From RUG11551 sp045586185 (lineage in GTDB: Bacteria; Planctomycetota; Planctomycetia; Pirellulales; Thermoguttaceae): a stretch of 64,000 nucleotides of DNA. Location of the stretch: contig JAZMZV010000274.1 of assembly GCA_045586185.1 (NCBI GenBank), forward strand, positions 1 to 64,000, read 5' to 3'. Within the stretch, counting starts at the first letter, position 1, and each line of letters begins with the position of its first letter. Shown here piece after piece: positions 34,055-43,592 of the stretch. Under the pieces are notes generated by a model that was not told the DNA's origin, searched no databases, and saw only the letters and a program-made list of their open reading frames with translations. The position numbers and the translations under genes were made by a program.

Positions 34055-36913
34055 CTATTCGACCTTTTCGCCGTCGGAGCCGGGGACGATGCGTATTATT
34101 TTGACGTTGTCGATATACGCCTTGCCGATTCCCGTCATTTCAAAACAAAGCTGAATTTTCCCTTCGCTGTCAGCAGTGCGATACATAACAATCGGCTGCC
34201 AGCCAAGCGTTTTGATTACGCGTCTTGCCAGAACGTCGCCTGACTGAACGTCGTAGATTTTCAAACCGTCGACCGTGCATCGCAGCGGCTGAGGAAGACT
34301 GACCAGACACGTTATTTTGACTGTCTCAAACGGATCTACCTGAACGGTTGGAGAAAGAATTGTAACAGGCGATTTGTCCAGCAGGGCAATAACGTTTTGC
34401 AGTCCAGGCGGAGTTTGAGCCGTCAAGCACAATCCGGACTTTCCTGAAAAAGCCGCCATCGGATTGATGTCTCCTTTAGCGGTAATTTGCGAATTGGGGT
34501 CGTCGTCCAGATACAACGCCCAGTTTGAGTTGAGAAATTCGTCCAGAGATTCAAAGTCTCCAGCGGGAAGCAGGTTGTCTCCCTGTTTGTAGTTTTGCAT
34601 GTTCTGCTGCCAGAAGTGGAACAGCCTCATGGTTCTGAACGAAACGGCGGCAGGATGAAAATTCGGCTCTCGTCTTGTTCCGACAACGCCTGACCAGTAG
34701 GAATACTCCAGAATTCTCAGCGCGTTGGCGGCGTCACAGTTAAACGCGTCCGAATCCGACCAAAGGTTTTGGCTGATCGCCATGTTGGAATGTTCTATCG
34801 CCGATACAGCGCTGTTAAATAGCGCGATTTCTTCTTTAGAGGCTTTGTTCGGATTGTACCACATCCGGAAATTCTCCAGACGATTTGCCGTCAGATCCCG
34901 GAATAAAACGGAAGTCCGTTTGCCGTTTGCTCTCAATCTGTTGTACAGACTTGAAATAACGGATGGATTTTGAGCTAACAGTATCATGGACCAGTCCGCC
35001 TGAGAATCAAGATCAATGTTCATTCTTCCCGCCTGACGGTTGACGTTGAGCGGTTCAAGACCGTTGGGCGTAAGCCGATACGCCTGATACGTCGTTGGAA
35101 TGCCGGGAATGTAAGCCGTTGCCGAGCGCGATGAACGTCCGCAAAGCGAATACTGGGCAAAATCCGGAATATACAGCGGCAGAGCCAGACGTCCTTTATT
35201 GGGAATGGTCAGCATGGTAAACCATAAATGCGAGTCCGACGTCTCAACGGGCGTTGGCTGCGCTCCCGCTGCGAAAAATGAGTCGACGATTGACAATCGA
35301 GAGTTGATCAGTTCCAAAGAGCGGCTTCGGTACTGCGAATCCGGGTCGTTGGAATTCAGCGGGGTTTGAGAATCAAAAAACAGACCTCTTACCCCTGAAC
35401 CCGCCGAAGCAAACGCCATCATTTGAAGCTGTTCGTAGGGAATTGCTTCAGGAAACTTTTCGTTTGGAAACATTGCTTTCCAGGACTGCGCCAGTTTAGC
35501 GTCCGGCTGCGTTTGAATAACGCATAGTCGCGGCATGCCCGGCTGAATCAGACAGGGAATGTCTCGATGCCAGCGCAAGTATTTTTCCATATCCATGGAC
35601 GAATAAATCGGATTGCGTTCGATAATCAGACTTTCCACCTGACGGCTATAGTCCCGAAAATTCTCTTCCGCCTGAGCAAAAATCGGACGAGCGACGTCCC
35701 GATCGCATTCGCGAATTCGGCGGCAAAGCTGGTTGGTCTGTTCGACGCTGACAGAATTCTTCGTCAGATTTCCCAGGTTCCAGGCGATTACCCGATAGTA
35801 TTTGTCGCCCCAAAACGTCGGCGAATAGTTTTTGAAGGAATCCTCTGTAAAGACGTCCCACTGCTGTTTGGTCAGCGGCGGCGGACAAATTATCCACAAA
35901 CCCTGTTCCTGAGCTTGAATCATCTGTCCTTCGGTGGGAACCTCGTCCATCCAAATGGTATTGAATCCCAGTTGACGAATAAAATCTAAAGGCTCTCCTC
36001 GATAATGAATCGCCCGAATAAAAAACATGGAATCGTTGACAAAGATGGAATCGCCGTTAACGTGAACGCTGAGCGTCTGATGATCGCCAGCAGGCGGATT
36101 TTGAGCGTTCGAATCTGCGTCCAGAGAGCTGAAGTCGTCAGCGGGATTGTTGTTATTGACGCTTTGAGGCGCGACAGGACTGGGGACGTCTTTTTTGTCG
36201 TTATTCAGATTACCCAGAGAGCCTTTGACGAAATCTCCTGGCGCAACCGGGATATAGCCCGTTATTTCCAAATCGTCAATCCAGAGGTTGAGTTCCCCTT
36301 CCCCGCCGTTGATATCCAAATACGCCATGTCATAATAGGCGTTTGTTACGTCGATGTTTCGTCCCATCTGACGCGAGATGTCTAACGCCTGTTTTTTAAG
36401 CAAATCCAGCGGACGGTCAATTCGAAGTTGCTGCCAGCTCCCGTTGAGCGAATACGTCCCGCCGGCAAGCAGAATGGACAGCGGCGCCGACGGCGGAGCG
36501 CCCGGACGAGAGTCTTCCTGCGTCATGGGCAGAATGACCCGAAGCATAAACTGAAGCCCGGTTTTATTTGACTTAATATAAATCGTCGGAAGGACGTCGT
36601 CTGTAAGCCGTCCCGTTCCGACTTTCATTCCCATCATAACGGATTTGGCGTTAGCCGGAATCTGCAAAGAAATATACTCGCAGCCGCGCTTTCCGTATCC
36701 TTCCTGGGGAGAATACTTGTGCTCAATCGTTTTCAAATTGGGTTCCGCCGTCTCAACGTTCCAAACCGTCTGCGGCTGGTCGAACGAGAATTTCCAACTC
36801 TGCTCATTTTTGCTATTGTTATTTTGAGCAAATAACGGACATGAAATATATACTGAGTAAACTGATAATAAAAGCAATGACAATAAGATTTTTGAGAGAA
36901 TCTTGTTCGACAT
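34055..36913 (-). CDS. Large secreted protein, cryptic glycoside-hydrolase-like
   Basis: A 952-residue protein from the ATG at 36913 (MSNKILSKILLSLLLLSVYS, a good signal peptide ending near PLFAQ); ATGs at 36973 and 36994 would lengthen the leader. The first 250 residues are beta-sandwich in pattern (EYISLQIPANAKSVMMGMKV, then LNLWIDDLEITGYIPV), like carbohydrate-binding domains. A middle part begins FIRAIHYRGEPLDFIRQLGF, then NTIWMDEVPTEGQMIQAQEQ and WIICPPPLTKQQ, a pattern of glycosidase-like TIM barrels, with NLGNLTKNSVSVEQ further on. A C-terminal beta domain ends with GKAYIDNVKIIRIVP. Catalytic acids cannot be assigned by eye. The family looks planctomycete-specific; the substrate is unknown. 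Confidence 0.75.
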   Translation of the reverse strand: MSNKILSKILLSLLLLSVYSVYISCPLFAQNNNSKNEQSWKFSFDQPQTVWNVETAEPNLKTIEHKYSPQEGYGKRGCEYISLQIPANAKSVMMGMKVGTGRLTDDVLPTIYIKSNKTGLQFMLRVILPMTQEDSRPGAPPSAPLSILLAGGTYSLNGSWQQLRIDRPLDLLKKQALDISRQMGRNIDVTNAYYDMAYLDINGGEGELNLWIDDLEITGYIPVAPGDFVKGSLGNLNNDKKDVPSPVAPQSVNNNNPADDFSSLDADSNAQNPPAGDHQTLSVHVNGDSIFVNDSMFFIRAIHYRGEPLDFIRQLGFNTIWMDEVPTEGQMIQAQEQGLWIICPPPLTKQQWDVFTEDSFKNYSPTFWGDKYYRVIAWNLGNLTKNSVSVEQTNQLCRRIRECDRDVARPIFAQAEENFRDYSRQVESLIIERNPIYSSMDMEKYLRWHRDIPCLIQPGMPRLCVIQTQPDAKLAQSWKAMFPNEKFPEAIPYEQLQMMAFASAGSGVRGLFFDSQTPLNSNDPDSQYRSRSLELINSRLSIVDSFFAAGAQPTPVETSDSHLWFTMLTIPNKGRLALPLYIPDFAQYSLCGRSSRSATAYIPGIPTTYQAYRLTPNGLEPLNVNRQAGRMNIDLDSQADWSMILLAQNPSVISSLYNRLRANGKRTSVLFRDLTANRLENFRMWYNPNKASKEEIALFNSAVSAIEHSNMAISQNLWSDSDAFNCDAANALRILEYSYWSGVVGTRREPNFHPAAVSFRTMRLFHFWQQNMQNYKQGDNLLPAGDFESLDEFLNSNWALYLDDDPNSQITAKGDINPMAAFSGKSGLCLTAQTPPGLQNVIALLDKSPVTILSPTVQVDPFETVKITCLVSLPQPLRCTVDGLKIYDVQSGDVLARRVIKTLGWQPIVMYRTADSEGKIQLCFEMTGIGKAYIDNVKIIRIVPGSDGEKVE

Positions 36914-37344
36914 TCGAACTCGGATGTTGTTTCTTGTTTCAGAATTCTGATTTTTGCATTCTGGTATGCACATAGTCAAATTCTCCTTGCTCATTTTGCA
37001 ATGATTGTTGCCTATTTTGACACGATGTTTGATAAAATAAACAGTCTGGAAAATTCAAGCAAAGTTGTGTTGAAAAAAAACAACATGGGAATCGTTCTAA
37101 ATAAAAAAATCCCCAAAAAAAAGCAAAAATTCCCAAACGTTTCTGAAATCCTGTACTATACTCTTACCAAAGAATTTAATTTGACGCTAGAGCAATTTAA
37201 CGATTATCTAATAATAATCCTGATTTGCCTGGCAAGAAATAATATGTAATGGACAATGGACAATATATTGTTCACTGTTATCAGATATTATTATCCTTTA
37301 TTTTTTATATTATTGTCCAATCCCCTAATTTCCTATTCCTAACC
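36914..37344. other. AT-rich intergenic region
   Basis: 430 bases between the start of the secreted protein and a small plus-strand gene. It contains an 82-codon plus-strand frame (37001-37249), lysine- and asparagine-rich with no family match, which I do not call as a gene. A decayed ATGGACA/ATGGACA repeat pair with a TTGTCCAAT counterpart (37248-37340) could be a worn heptamer element. Promoters for both flanking genes must be here, but no exact site could be fixed. Confidence 0.5.
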
Positions 37345-37623
37345 ATGACTCAGGATTCGTTATCGCAGTGTCTTAATGAAACGGAAATGCCGTTGGAACT
37401 TAAAGACCTTTTTGAGGCCATCGAAAGTCTTCCAGATGAACATAAACAACGCTTAAAGCCGCTGGCGGAAAGAATCCTGGATGCGTCCAAACGCCGCCGC
37501 AAAATTCTTTCTTTGGTTCAGGACGCTCTCAGTCAGCTTCGGCTTGACATGAAATATCTTGTCTTCGATCTGGAAGCCACTCGACGAGAAAGAGACGATT
37601 ACCAAAGACAAATCAATGAATAA
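37345..37623 (+). CDS. Small conserved planctomycete coiled-coil protein
   Basis: A 92-residue protein from the ATG at 37345 (MTQDSLSQCLNETEMPLELK); an upstream in-frame ATG at 37249 would add a hydrophobic stretch from worn repeat sequence and is unlikely. The body is all helical: DLFEAIESLPDEHKQRLKPL, then RILDASKRRRKILSLVQDAL, then LRLDMKYLVFDLEATRRERD. It matches a short conserved protein I know only from planctomycete genomes, sometimes labelled transcriptional regulator without proof. The basic KRRRK patch and long helices could suit nucleic-acid binding or dimerisation. No partner genes are evident. Confidence 0.75.
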   Translation: MTQDSLSQCLNETEMPLELKDLFEAIESLPDEHKQRLKPLAERILDASKRRRKILSLVQDALSQLRLDMKYLVFDLEATRRERDDYQRQINE

Positions 37624-37845
37624 TCGGTTTTCTAGTAGCATTTGCAAATAGATTCATATAGTATCAAATTGACTGTTAAAAATGGATAATGAAACTTAAG
37701 CTTGCGCGCTTCATTATCCATTTTTACTTTTCAATATATTAATATTTATCTCCCCTCTTTACAATTTTATAGGAATGTTGTATAATCATAGGAAAGTTTG
37801 ACAGGTCAAACAATTGGTATGAATGATAAACAAGGAGATAAAACC

Positions 37846-38169
37846 ATGGCCCGAAAATTCCTTCATGTCGGCTGCGTTACGCACGACAAAAACCTCCCCG
37901 GTCTGAACTACAATCAGATTTTGGACTGCTACTGTTCCGACCCATCCGCCAACGAACACAATATTGAATGGCTGTACTTCCCGGAAACCAGCCCGCTGGC
38001 GAAAACGGCTATTGCAACCACAACGCACATTGCCTACATGGTAGACGATCTGGAAGCCGCCGTTGCCGGCAAAGAAATGGTCTTGGAACCGATCGAAGTC
38101 GGCCCCGGATTCAAAATTGCGTTCTTCTGGGAAGACGGCGCTTTGGTTGAAAACTGCCAGGCAAGCTGA
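37846..38169 (+). CDS. Short VOC/glyoxalase-fold-like protein
   Basis: A 107-residue protein from the ATG at 37846 (MARKFLHVGCVTHDKNLPGL), with AAGGAG nine bases upstream. It resembles a half glyoxalase/VOC domain: EHNIEWLYFPETSPLAKTAI, ATTTHIAYMVDDLEAAVAGK, then EPIEVGPGFKIAFFWEDGAL. VOC proteins bind metal and small substrates (glyoxalase, bleomycin resistance), but the metal residues are incomplete in the half domain, so it probably dimerises or has a binding role. Substrate unknown. Confidence 0.78.
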   Translation: MARKFLHVGCVTHDKNLPGLNYNQILDCYCSDPSANEHNIEWLYFPETSPLAKTAIATTTHIAYMVDDLEAAVAGKEMVLEPIEVGPGFKIAFFWEDGALVENCQAS

Positions 38170-38208
38170 GACGATAATCAGAAATAACAGATTAAGGAAC
38201 TCATTTAG

Positions 38209-38284
38209 GTGGAAAGTTAGGAGTTAGGAGTGAGGGGTTACGCTTCGCGTCCCTCTCTACTGCCTATTGCCTATACCCTATTTG
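38209..38284. repeat. Heptamer-arm palindromic element 20
   Basis: Left arm AGTTAGG/AGTTAGG/AGTGAGG units, core GGTTACGCTTCGCGTCC, right arm CTACTGCCTATTGCCTATACCCTA. Lies between the VOC-like gene and greA. Confidence 0.8.
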
Positions 38285-38340
38285 CAGTTCCTGTTGAATA
38301 TTAACATATTTCGAAATAAAACTAACACAGAGGCGTTAAA

Positions 38341-38817
38341 ATGGAAGAATTTCCTATGACTCGACAAGGATACGACAAACTCCGCGCTGAGTTGGAATAC
38401 ATGGAAAAGGTTGAAATGCCTGCAATCGTTGCGCGAATCGCTGCCGCCCGAGAAGAGGGCGACCTGAGCGAAAACGCCGAATATCACGGCGCGCGCGAAA
38501 GTCAGGGTCTGCTGGAAGCTAAAATGGGACAGCTGCGCTACAAGCTTTCCAACGCTAAAATCATTGACAAGAGCGAGCTTCCCTCAGATGAAGTCGTTTT
38601 CGGGTCTCAAGTTCGCGTTTACGACGAATACTTTGAAGAAGAAGTTACCTACACGATTGTCGGCGCCGGAGAAGAGGACTTTGACGAAAATAAAATCCTC
38701 GTTTCCAGCCCCTTGGCTCAAGGACTGCTTGGAAAAAAGGTCGGAGACGTCGCCCAGGTAGACGCCCCTGCTGGAATCATCGAAATGAAAATTCTGGAAA
38801 TCATTCAGCCGGAATGA
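38341..38817 (+). CDS. greA: Transcription elongation factor GreA
   Basis: A 158-residue factor that rescues backtracked RNA polymerase by stimulating transcript cleavage. The N-terminal coiled coil contains MTRQGYDKLRAELEYMEKVE and, at the tip, the acidic loop EEGDLSENAEYHGARESQG that reaches the polymerase active site. The C-terminal FKBP-like domain has VVFGSQVRVYDEYFEEEVTY, then LVSSPLAQGLLGKKVGDVAQ and IIEMKILEI. An ATG 15 bases downstream (38356) is also possible; extra N-terminal residues are common in planctomycete GreA. Length is standard. Confidence 0.96.
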   Translation: MEEFPMTRQGYDKLRAELEYMEKVEMPAIVARIAAAREEGDLSENAEYHGARESQGLLEAKMGQLRYKLSNAKIIDKSELPSDEVVFGSQVRVYDEYFEEEVTYTIVGAGEEDFDENKILVSSPLAQGLLGKKVGDVAQVDAPAGIIEMKILEIIQPE

Positions 38818-38819
38818 GG

Positions 38820-38856
38820 AACTAGCTCTTAGCTAATAGCTAGAAGCTAATAGCTT
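38820..38856. repeat. Half heptamer array, AGCT word
   Basis: TAGCTCT/TAGCTAA/TAGCTAG/AAGCTAA/TAGCTTT units, all containing AGCT. No core. It is the first of three AGCT-word arrays between 38.8 and 41.1 kb. Confidence 0.7.
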
Positions 38857-38887
38857 TTTTTACTACTTTAACCCTAAAATTATAGCA

Positions 38888-39538
<651 letters not shown>

Positions 39539-39539
39539 G

Positions 39540-39666
39540 ATTGTAAGCTGCTAGCTATTAGCTGCTAGCTGTTAGCTTGGTTTTTAGTTGTTCTTAGCGT
39601 TATTTTTAAAGCTGGAATCTAAAAACACAAAGCTGGAGGCTAGGAGCTAGAAGCTAAAAGCTAAAT
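39540..39666. repeat. Heptamer-arm element 22, AGCT word
   Basis: Left arm TAAGCTGCTAGCTATTAGCTG and more AGCT units, an AT-rich centre (about 39580-39632), right arm GGCTAGGAGCTAGAAGCTAA units. The central part lacks the usual GCGC core. Confidence 0.75.
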
Positions 39667-39699
39667 TCCGCGCCCATTTTCAACTGATATTTTAAGAGT

Positions 39700-40953
39700 A
39701 TGCAACATCCAATTCAGCGTCCGCGCGTTGTAATTACCGGCATCGGGCTAACCGCCCCCAATGGCAATACGCTTTCTGAATTCCGTCAAGCGCTTTTAGA
39801 CGGCAAAAGCGGCATTCAGGAATACGAGATTCGCTATTTCGGCAAGACGCTGGCGGGAATTTGCAATTTCGACCCGTTGAAATATCAAAAGAAAAAGGAC
39901 GTCCGCCGCGGCACGCGAGCCGGCTCGATTGGCGTCTACTGCGCTCACGAGGCGATTCAGGACAGCGCTCTTGACTGGGAAAACGTCGATAAATCCCGCG
40001 TCGGCGTTTACGTCGGCATTACAGAACACGGCAACGTCGAGACGGAAAACGAAGTTTACAATATCAGCCAGTTCAACTACGACTGTTCCATCTGGACGCA
40101 CCATCACAACCCCCGCACCGTTGCCAACAACCCGGCGGGCGAAATCAATTTGAACATGGGAATTACCGGACCGCATATCACCCTTGGCGCCGCTTGCGCT
40201 GCCGGGAACTGCGGTCTGGCGCACGGCTGTCAGATGCTGTGGCTGGACGAATGTGACGTCGCGATTTGCGGCGGCGTTTCAGAAAGCATTCATACGTTTG
40301 GCATTTTCGCCGGGTTCAACTCTCAGGGCGCGCTGGCGAAGTCAGACAACCCTGCAACCGCGTGCCGCCCGTTCGATAAAGACAGAACCGGCATCGTCGT
40401 TTCCGAAGGCGGATGTCTTTTCACCGTAGAACGTCTTGACGACGCCTTGGCGCGAGGCGCAAAGATCTATGCGGAAATCGTCGGATTCGCCTCCAATACA
40501 GACGCGACAGACTTCGTTCTGCCCAACGCACAGCGTCAGGCGCAATGCGTCGAAATGGCGATTCGCCGCGCGGGAATCGAAAAGAATCAGATTGACATCG
40601 TTTCCGCTCACGCAACGGGAACGTCCAGCGGCGACGCGGTTGAGTGCGAAGGGCTTCGCTCCGTGTTTGAAAACTGCCCCAACGTTCGCTTTAACGGCGC
40701 GAAAGGACACATCGGTCATTGCATGGGAGCCGCCGCCGCGCTGGAACTGGCAGGCAACATCCCGTCCTTTACAGACGGCTTGATTCACCCGGCAATCAAC
40801 GTTGACAATCTCGACCCTGACTGTGACATTTTCGGCCAGCTGGTTCTCAACAAGCCGGAAAGACGAGAAAACGTCAACTACATTCTCAACAATTCCTTTG
40901 GAATGTTAGGCATCAATTCATCCGTTATCGTTAAAAAATGGCAGGGAGAATAA
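39700..40953 (+). CDS. Beta-ketoacyl-ACP synthase (FabF-like)
   Basis: A 417-residue ketosynthase, a condensing enzyme for acyl-ACP. It starts RVVITGIGLTAPNGNTLSEF. The catalytic triad is present: active Cys in LGAACAAGNCGLAHGCQ, His in VSAHATGTSSGDAVEC, second His in KGHIGHCMGAAAALEL. The C-terminal loop NNSFGMLGINSSVIVKKW is typical. The neighbouring ACP, CrtI-like oxidoreductase and short-chain dehydrogenase genes are in line, so it probably works outside primary fatty acid synthesis, in a special lipid or polyketide pathway; that is inference. Very similar gene sets occur across planctomycetes. There is no malonyl-transferase or dehydratase gene in the window. Confidence 0.92.
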   Translation: MQHPIQRPRVVITGIGLTAPNGNTLSEFRQALLDGKSGIQEYEIRYFGKTLAGICNFDPLKYQKKKDVRRGTRAGSIGVYCAHEAIQDSALDWENVDKSRVGVYVGITEHGNVETENEVYNISQFNYDCSIWTHHHNPRTVANNPAGEINLNMGITGPHITLGAACAAGNCGLAHGCQMLWLDECDVAICGGVSESIHTFGIFAGFNSQGALAKSDNPATACRPFDKDRTGIVVSEGGCLFTVERLDDALARGAKIYAEIVGFASNTDATDFVLPNAQRQAQCVEMAIRRAGIEKNQIDIVSAHATGTSSGDAVECEGLRSVFENCPNVRFNGAKGHIGHCMGAAAALELAGNIPSFTDGLIHPAINVDNLDPDCDIFGQLVLNKPERRENVNYILNNSFGMLGINSSVIVKKWQGE

Positions 40954-41007
40954 ACGCAATTCTTCTCTGACGTTTATATACATTTTCCACTTGAAATTTC
41001 CCGAAAT

Positions 41008-41121
41008 ATGAGCTATTAGCTATTAGCTCCTAGCCGCTAGCTTGGTTATTCCTGATTCTTGCTATAACGCACGAATCAGGTTTATCAAGCTAATAGCTAG
41101 AAGCTAGCAGCTAGAGGCTTA
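41008..41121. repeat. Heptamer-arm element 23, AGCT word
   Basis: Left arm AGCTATTAGCTATTAGCTCC and further units, a central inverted repeat CCTGATTC...GAATCAGG (41049-41077) around TTGCTATAACGCAC, right arm AAGCTAATAGCTAGAAGCTA units. Here the core is an 8-bp AT-rich hairpin instead of a GCGC one. Confidence 0.82.
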
Positions 41122-41178
41122 ATTTCGGAAAACTCAAGTCGTATCAGTATATACCAACCTTAACCCTTTGATTTCATA

Positions 41179-41430
41179 ATGACACCTGCAGAAATTCGAG
41201 AAGCAGTTCTCAACATTTTGGAAGACATCACCCCGGACGAAGACCTTACCCAACTCAAGGACGACGTTCCTTTCCGCGAACAGCTGGAATTGGACTCGAT
41301 GGACTTCTTAGACATCGTCATGGAACTCCGCAAGCGTTATCGCATTCAGATTCCGGAAAACGAGTATACCAACCTCGTTACGATGGATTCCACGGTGAAG
41401 TATCTCACCCCCAAAATGGAAGAGCTTTAA
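41179..41430 (+). CDS. Acyl carrier protein
   Basis: An 83-residue acyl carrier protein. The phosphopantetheine Ser lies in QLELDSMDFLDIVMELRKRY (DSM motif, residue about 40), between helices I (TPAEIREAVLNILEDITPDE) and the acidic helix II. It is distinct from a housekeeping AcpP, which usually has the DSLD or DSLDTVEL motif, and supports a dedicated pathway with the ketosynthase upstream and the oxidoreductase 29 bases downstream. Its acidic composition is as expected. Confidence 0.93.
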   Translation: MTPAEIREAVLNILEDITPDEDLTQLKDDVPFREQLELDSMDFLDIVMELRKRYRIQIPENEYTNLVTMDSTVKYLTPKMEEL

Positions 41431-41459
41431 TCGAACTTTTTTCCTTCGCTTAAACTGAT

Positions 41460-42830
41460 ATGTATGACACAATCATCATCGGAGCGGGCATGTCCGGTCT
41501 GGCGGCTGGCGTACGATTGGCGCACTACGACCAAAAGGTCTGTATTTTAGAGCGTCACAGCGTCGTCGGCGGTCTGAACTCATACTATCGTCAGCGAGGA
41601 AGAAATCACGACGTCGGGCTTCACGCCGTTACAAACTTTCAGCCCAAAGGCGTCAGAAAGGGACCGCTTGCCCGGCTTCTTAAACAGCTTCGTCTGGCGT
41701 GGGACGAGTTAGGGCTGGTTCCGCAGTCCGGGTCGTCTATTAGATTTCCCGACTTAACGCTGCGATTCAACAACGACTTTTCGCTGTTGGAATCGGAGAT
41801 TCGCAAACACTTCCCCAAAGAGACCGACGGGGTTCAAAAGCTCATCGGCGCGCTGGTCGATTACGACGATTTAGGGAAGACGGTTAACGTCTCTGCCCGC
41901 AGCGTCGTTAAAGAATATATCAAGTCCCCGCTTCTGACCGACATGCTCTTCTGCCCGTTGATGTACTACGGTTCTGCAATCGAAGACGACATGGACTTCA
42001 ACCAGTTCAGCATCATGTTCCGGTCGATCTTTCTGGAAGGTTTCGCCCGACCGATGGGCGGCGTCCGCGACCTGCTTTGCAAGCTGGTTAACCGATTCAA
42101 AGAAGACGGCGGCGAGCTTCGCACCAAAGCGGGGGTCAAGCGTCTTTTGCAACGCGACAATCAGGTTTACGGCGTCGAACTGGACAACGGCGAAATTATC
42201 GAGTCCCGCCGCGTCCTGTCCTCCGCCGGCTGGCGCGAAACGCTGGGGTTATGCAATCCTGACACAGCCAAGCAGGACAAGCCCGGTCAGCTGGCGTTTG
42301 TCGAAACGATTTCTGTTCTGGACAAACAGCCCAAGCAGTTTGGACATAACGACACTATTGTTTTCTTTAACGACTCGCCCAAGTTCGCATACCACAAGCC
42401 AGACGGTCTTGTCGACCTGAGATCCGGCGTCATTTGTTCGCCCAATAATTTCAATTACTCCCAGCCGCTGCAAGACAACGTTATCAGAATCACCGCTCTT
42501 GCCAACTTTGAAAAATGGCATGGGCTGCCGCAAAAAGAGTACGCTCTGGAAAAGCTCCGCTGGTACGACCGGATTGCTCAGTCGGCAGCGCGGTTCGTTC
42601 CGGATTTTCGCGGCTCGGTTATCGATACCGACATGTTCACGCCAACCACCATTACCCGATTCACCGGGCACGAAAACGGCGCTATTTACGGCGCGCCGGT
42701 CAAGCAGTATTCCGGTCAGACGCCGATTAAAAATCTGTACGTCTGCGGAACGGACCAAGGCATGGTTGGAATTATCGGCTCGTTAGTTTCCGGAATCACG
42801 ATTGCAAACCAGTATTGTCTGCAAGACTGA
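41460..42830 (+). CDS. CrtI-like FAD-dependent oxidoreductase/desaturase
   Basis: A 456-residue flavoprotein. Rossmann dinucleotide site at the start, MYDTIIIGAGMSGLAAGVRL, with VCILERHSVVGGLNSYYRQ; substrate-domain pattern ARPMGGVRDLLCKLVNRFKE and then LRTKAGVKRLLQRDNQVYGV; C-terminal FAD loop NLYVCGTDQGMVGIIGSLVS. This is the phytoene desaturase / retinol saturase group. No carotenoid gene (crtB, crtE) is nearby; adjacency to ACP and ketosynthase makes an acyl or lipid substrate more likely. Comparable genes with ACP and FabF were proposed for unusual planctomycete lipids (such as ladderanes in anammox bacteria), without proof for this one. Confidence 0.88.
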   Translation: MYDTIIIGAGMSGLAAGVRLAHYDQKVCILERHSVVGGLNSYYRQRGRNHDVGLHAVTNFQPKGVRKGPLARLLKQLRLAWDELGLVPQSGSSIRFPDLTLRFNNDFSLLESEIRKHFPKETDGVQKLIGALVDYDDLGKTVNVSARSVVKEYIKSPLLTDMLFCPLMYYGSAIEDDMDFNQFSIMFRSIFLEGFARPMGGVRDLLCKLVNRFKEDGGELRTKAGVKRLLQRDNQVYGVELDNGEIIESRRVLSSAGWRETLGLCNPDTAKQDKPGQLAFVETISVLDKQPKQFGHNDTIVFFNDSPKFAYHKPDGLVDLRSGVICSPNNFNYSQPLQDNVIRITALANFEKWHGLPQKEYALEKLRWYDRIAQSAARFVPDFRGSVIDTDMFTPTTITRFTGHENGAIYGAPVKQYSGQTPIKNLYVCGTDQGMVGIIGSLVSGITIANQYCLQD

Positions 42831-42871
42831 TTCTGTTTTCCCTTTGTAACAATCCTAAAAGGACAAACATC

Positions 42872-43441
42872 ATGAAAAAGGTTTTACTGTTGATTTTAGC
42901 GATTTCGTTATGCGTTTCCGTTATTGGCTGTTTTGGTCCGCGCCGTTCAAAGCGTCTTAAAGCGCCGTCCTACGATACGCAGGCAATTGCCAATGCAGCT
43001 ATGAAGCAGTACGACCTCAACGGAGACGGGCAGATTTCCGGAGACGAACTGGACAAAGCCCCCAGCATCAAATACGCGTTTCCGAACTTGCCTGCTGTTA
43101 CGTCAACCGAGATTGCCAATCGGGTTCGCATTTGGAAAGAATCCAGAATTGGGCTGCAAATCGCCAGCGTAAAATTTGTCAAAGACGGCAAACCCGTTGA
43201 CGACGCTCAGGTTACGGTTGCCTCCGAGGACTTCATGGGCGGAAACAAGATTCAGTTCACCGATACAACCAACGTTACCGGCGTTGTAACGCTTACCGCG
43301 CCCAACGAAGAAAACCTGCCGGGAGTGCCGTGCGGGTTCTATAAAATTGACGTTCAGTACAAAGGCAAAACGTACAATTTCGGAATCGAAGTTGGGGAAA
43401 ACACCGGCGGAGACGCGCCAACCTTTGAACTGAAAGATTAA
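42872..43441 (+). CDS. EF-hand-containing lipoprotein, carboxypeptidase-regulatory-like
   Basis: A 189-residue lipoprotein from the ATG at 42872 (MKKVLLLILAISLCVSVIGC; lipobox VIGC, Cys20). An upstream in-frame ATG at 42815 lies inside the oxidoreductase gene and is rejected. Residues 40-65 contain one EF-hand/dockerin-like loop, YDLNGDGQISGDELDKA. Then a beta-sandwich (IASVKFVKDGKPVDDAQVTV, TDTTNVTGVVTLTAP and CGFYKIDVQYKGKTYNFGIE) like bacterial carboxypeptidase-regulatory domains. Such paired modules are frequent in planctomycete surface lipoproteins. Sitting within the lipid-type cluster may be chance. Confidence 0.82.
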   Translation: MKKVLLLILAISLCVSVIGCFGPRRSKRLKAPSYDTQAIANAAMKQYDLNGDGQISGDELDKAPSIKYAFPNLPAVTSTEIANRVRIWKESRIGLQIASVKFVKDGKPVDDAQVTVASEDFMGGNKIQFTDTTNVTGVVTLTAPNEENLPGVPCGFYKIDVQYKGKTYNFGIEVGENTGGDAPTFELKD

Positions 43442-43494
43442 ATGCTTCGCTAGTTTCAGCAAGTCTGGACTCATCAGTGATAATTGGTTAATCA

Positions 43495-43583
43495 AGTTGC
43501 GAGAGACGAGTTGCGAGTTGCGAGAAACGCAAGCGCCTCACAAAATTCTCTCGCTACTCGCCACTCGCAACTCGCAACTTACT
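43495..43583. repeat. Heptamer-arm palindromic element 24
   Basis: Left arm GAGTTGC/GAGTTGC/GAGAAAC units, core GCAAGCGCCTC, right arm of ACTCGCC/ACTCGCA units, near-perfect reverse complement of the left. An earlier in-frame ATG of the following gene (43497) lies inside it. Confidence 0.88.
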
Positions 43584-43592
43584 TATACAACT

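Noticed and set aside
37001..37249. An 82-codon plus-strand frame in an AT-rich gap
   Set aside because: Lysine/asparagine-rich, no family resemblance, no ribosome site; expected by chance in AT-rich DNA. Noted but not called.
39796..40224. Antisense frames over the ketosynthase, ACP and oxidoreductase genes
   Set aside because: Shadows of confidently assigned genes with no motifs of their own.
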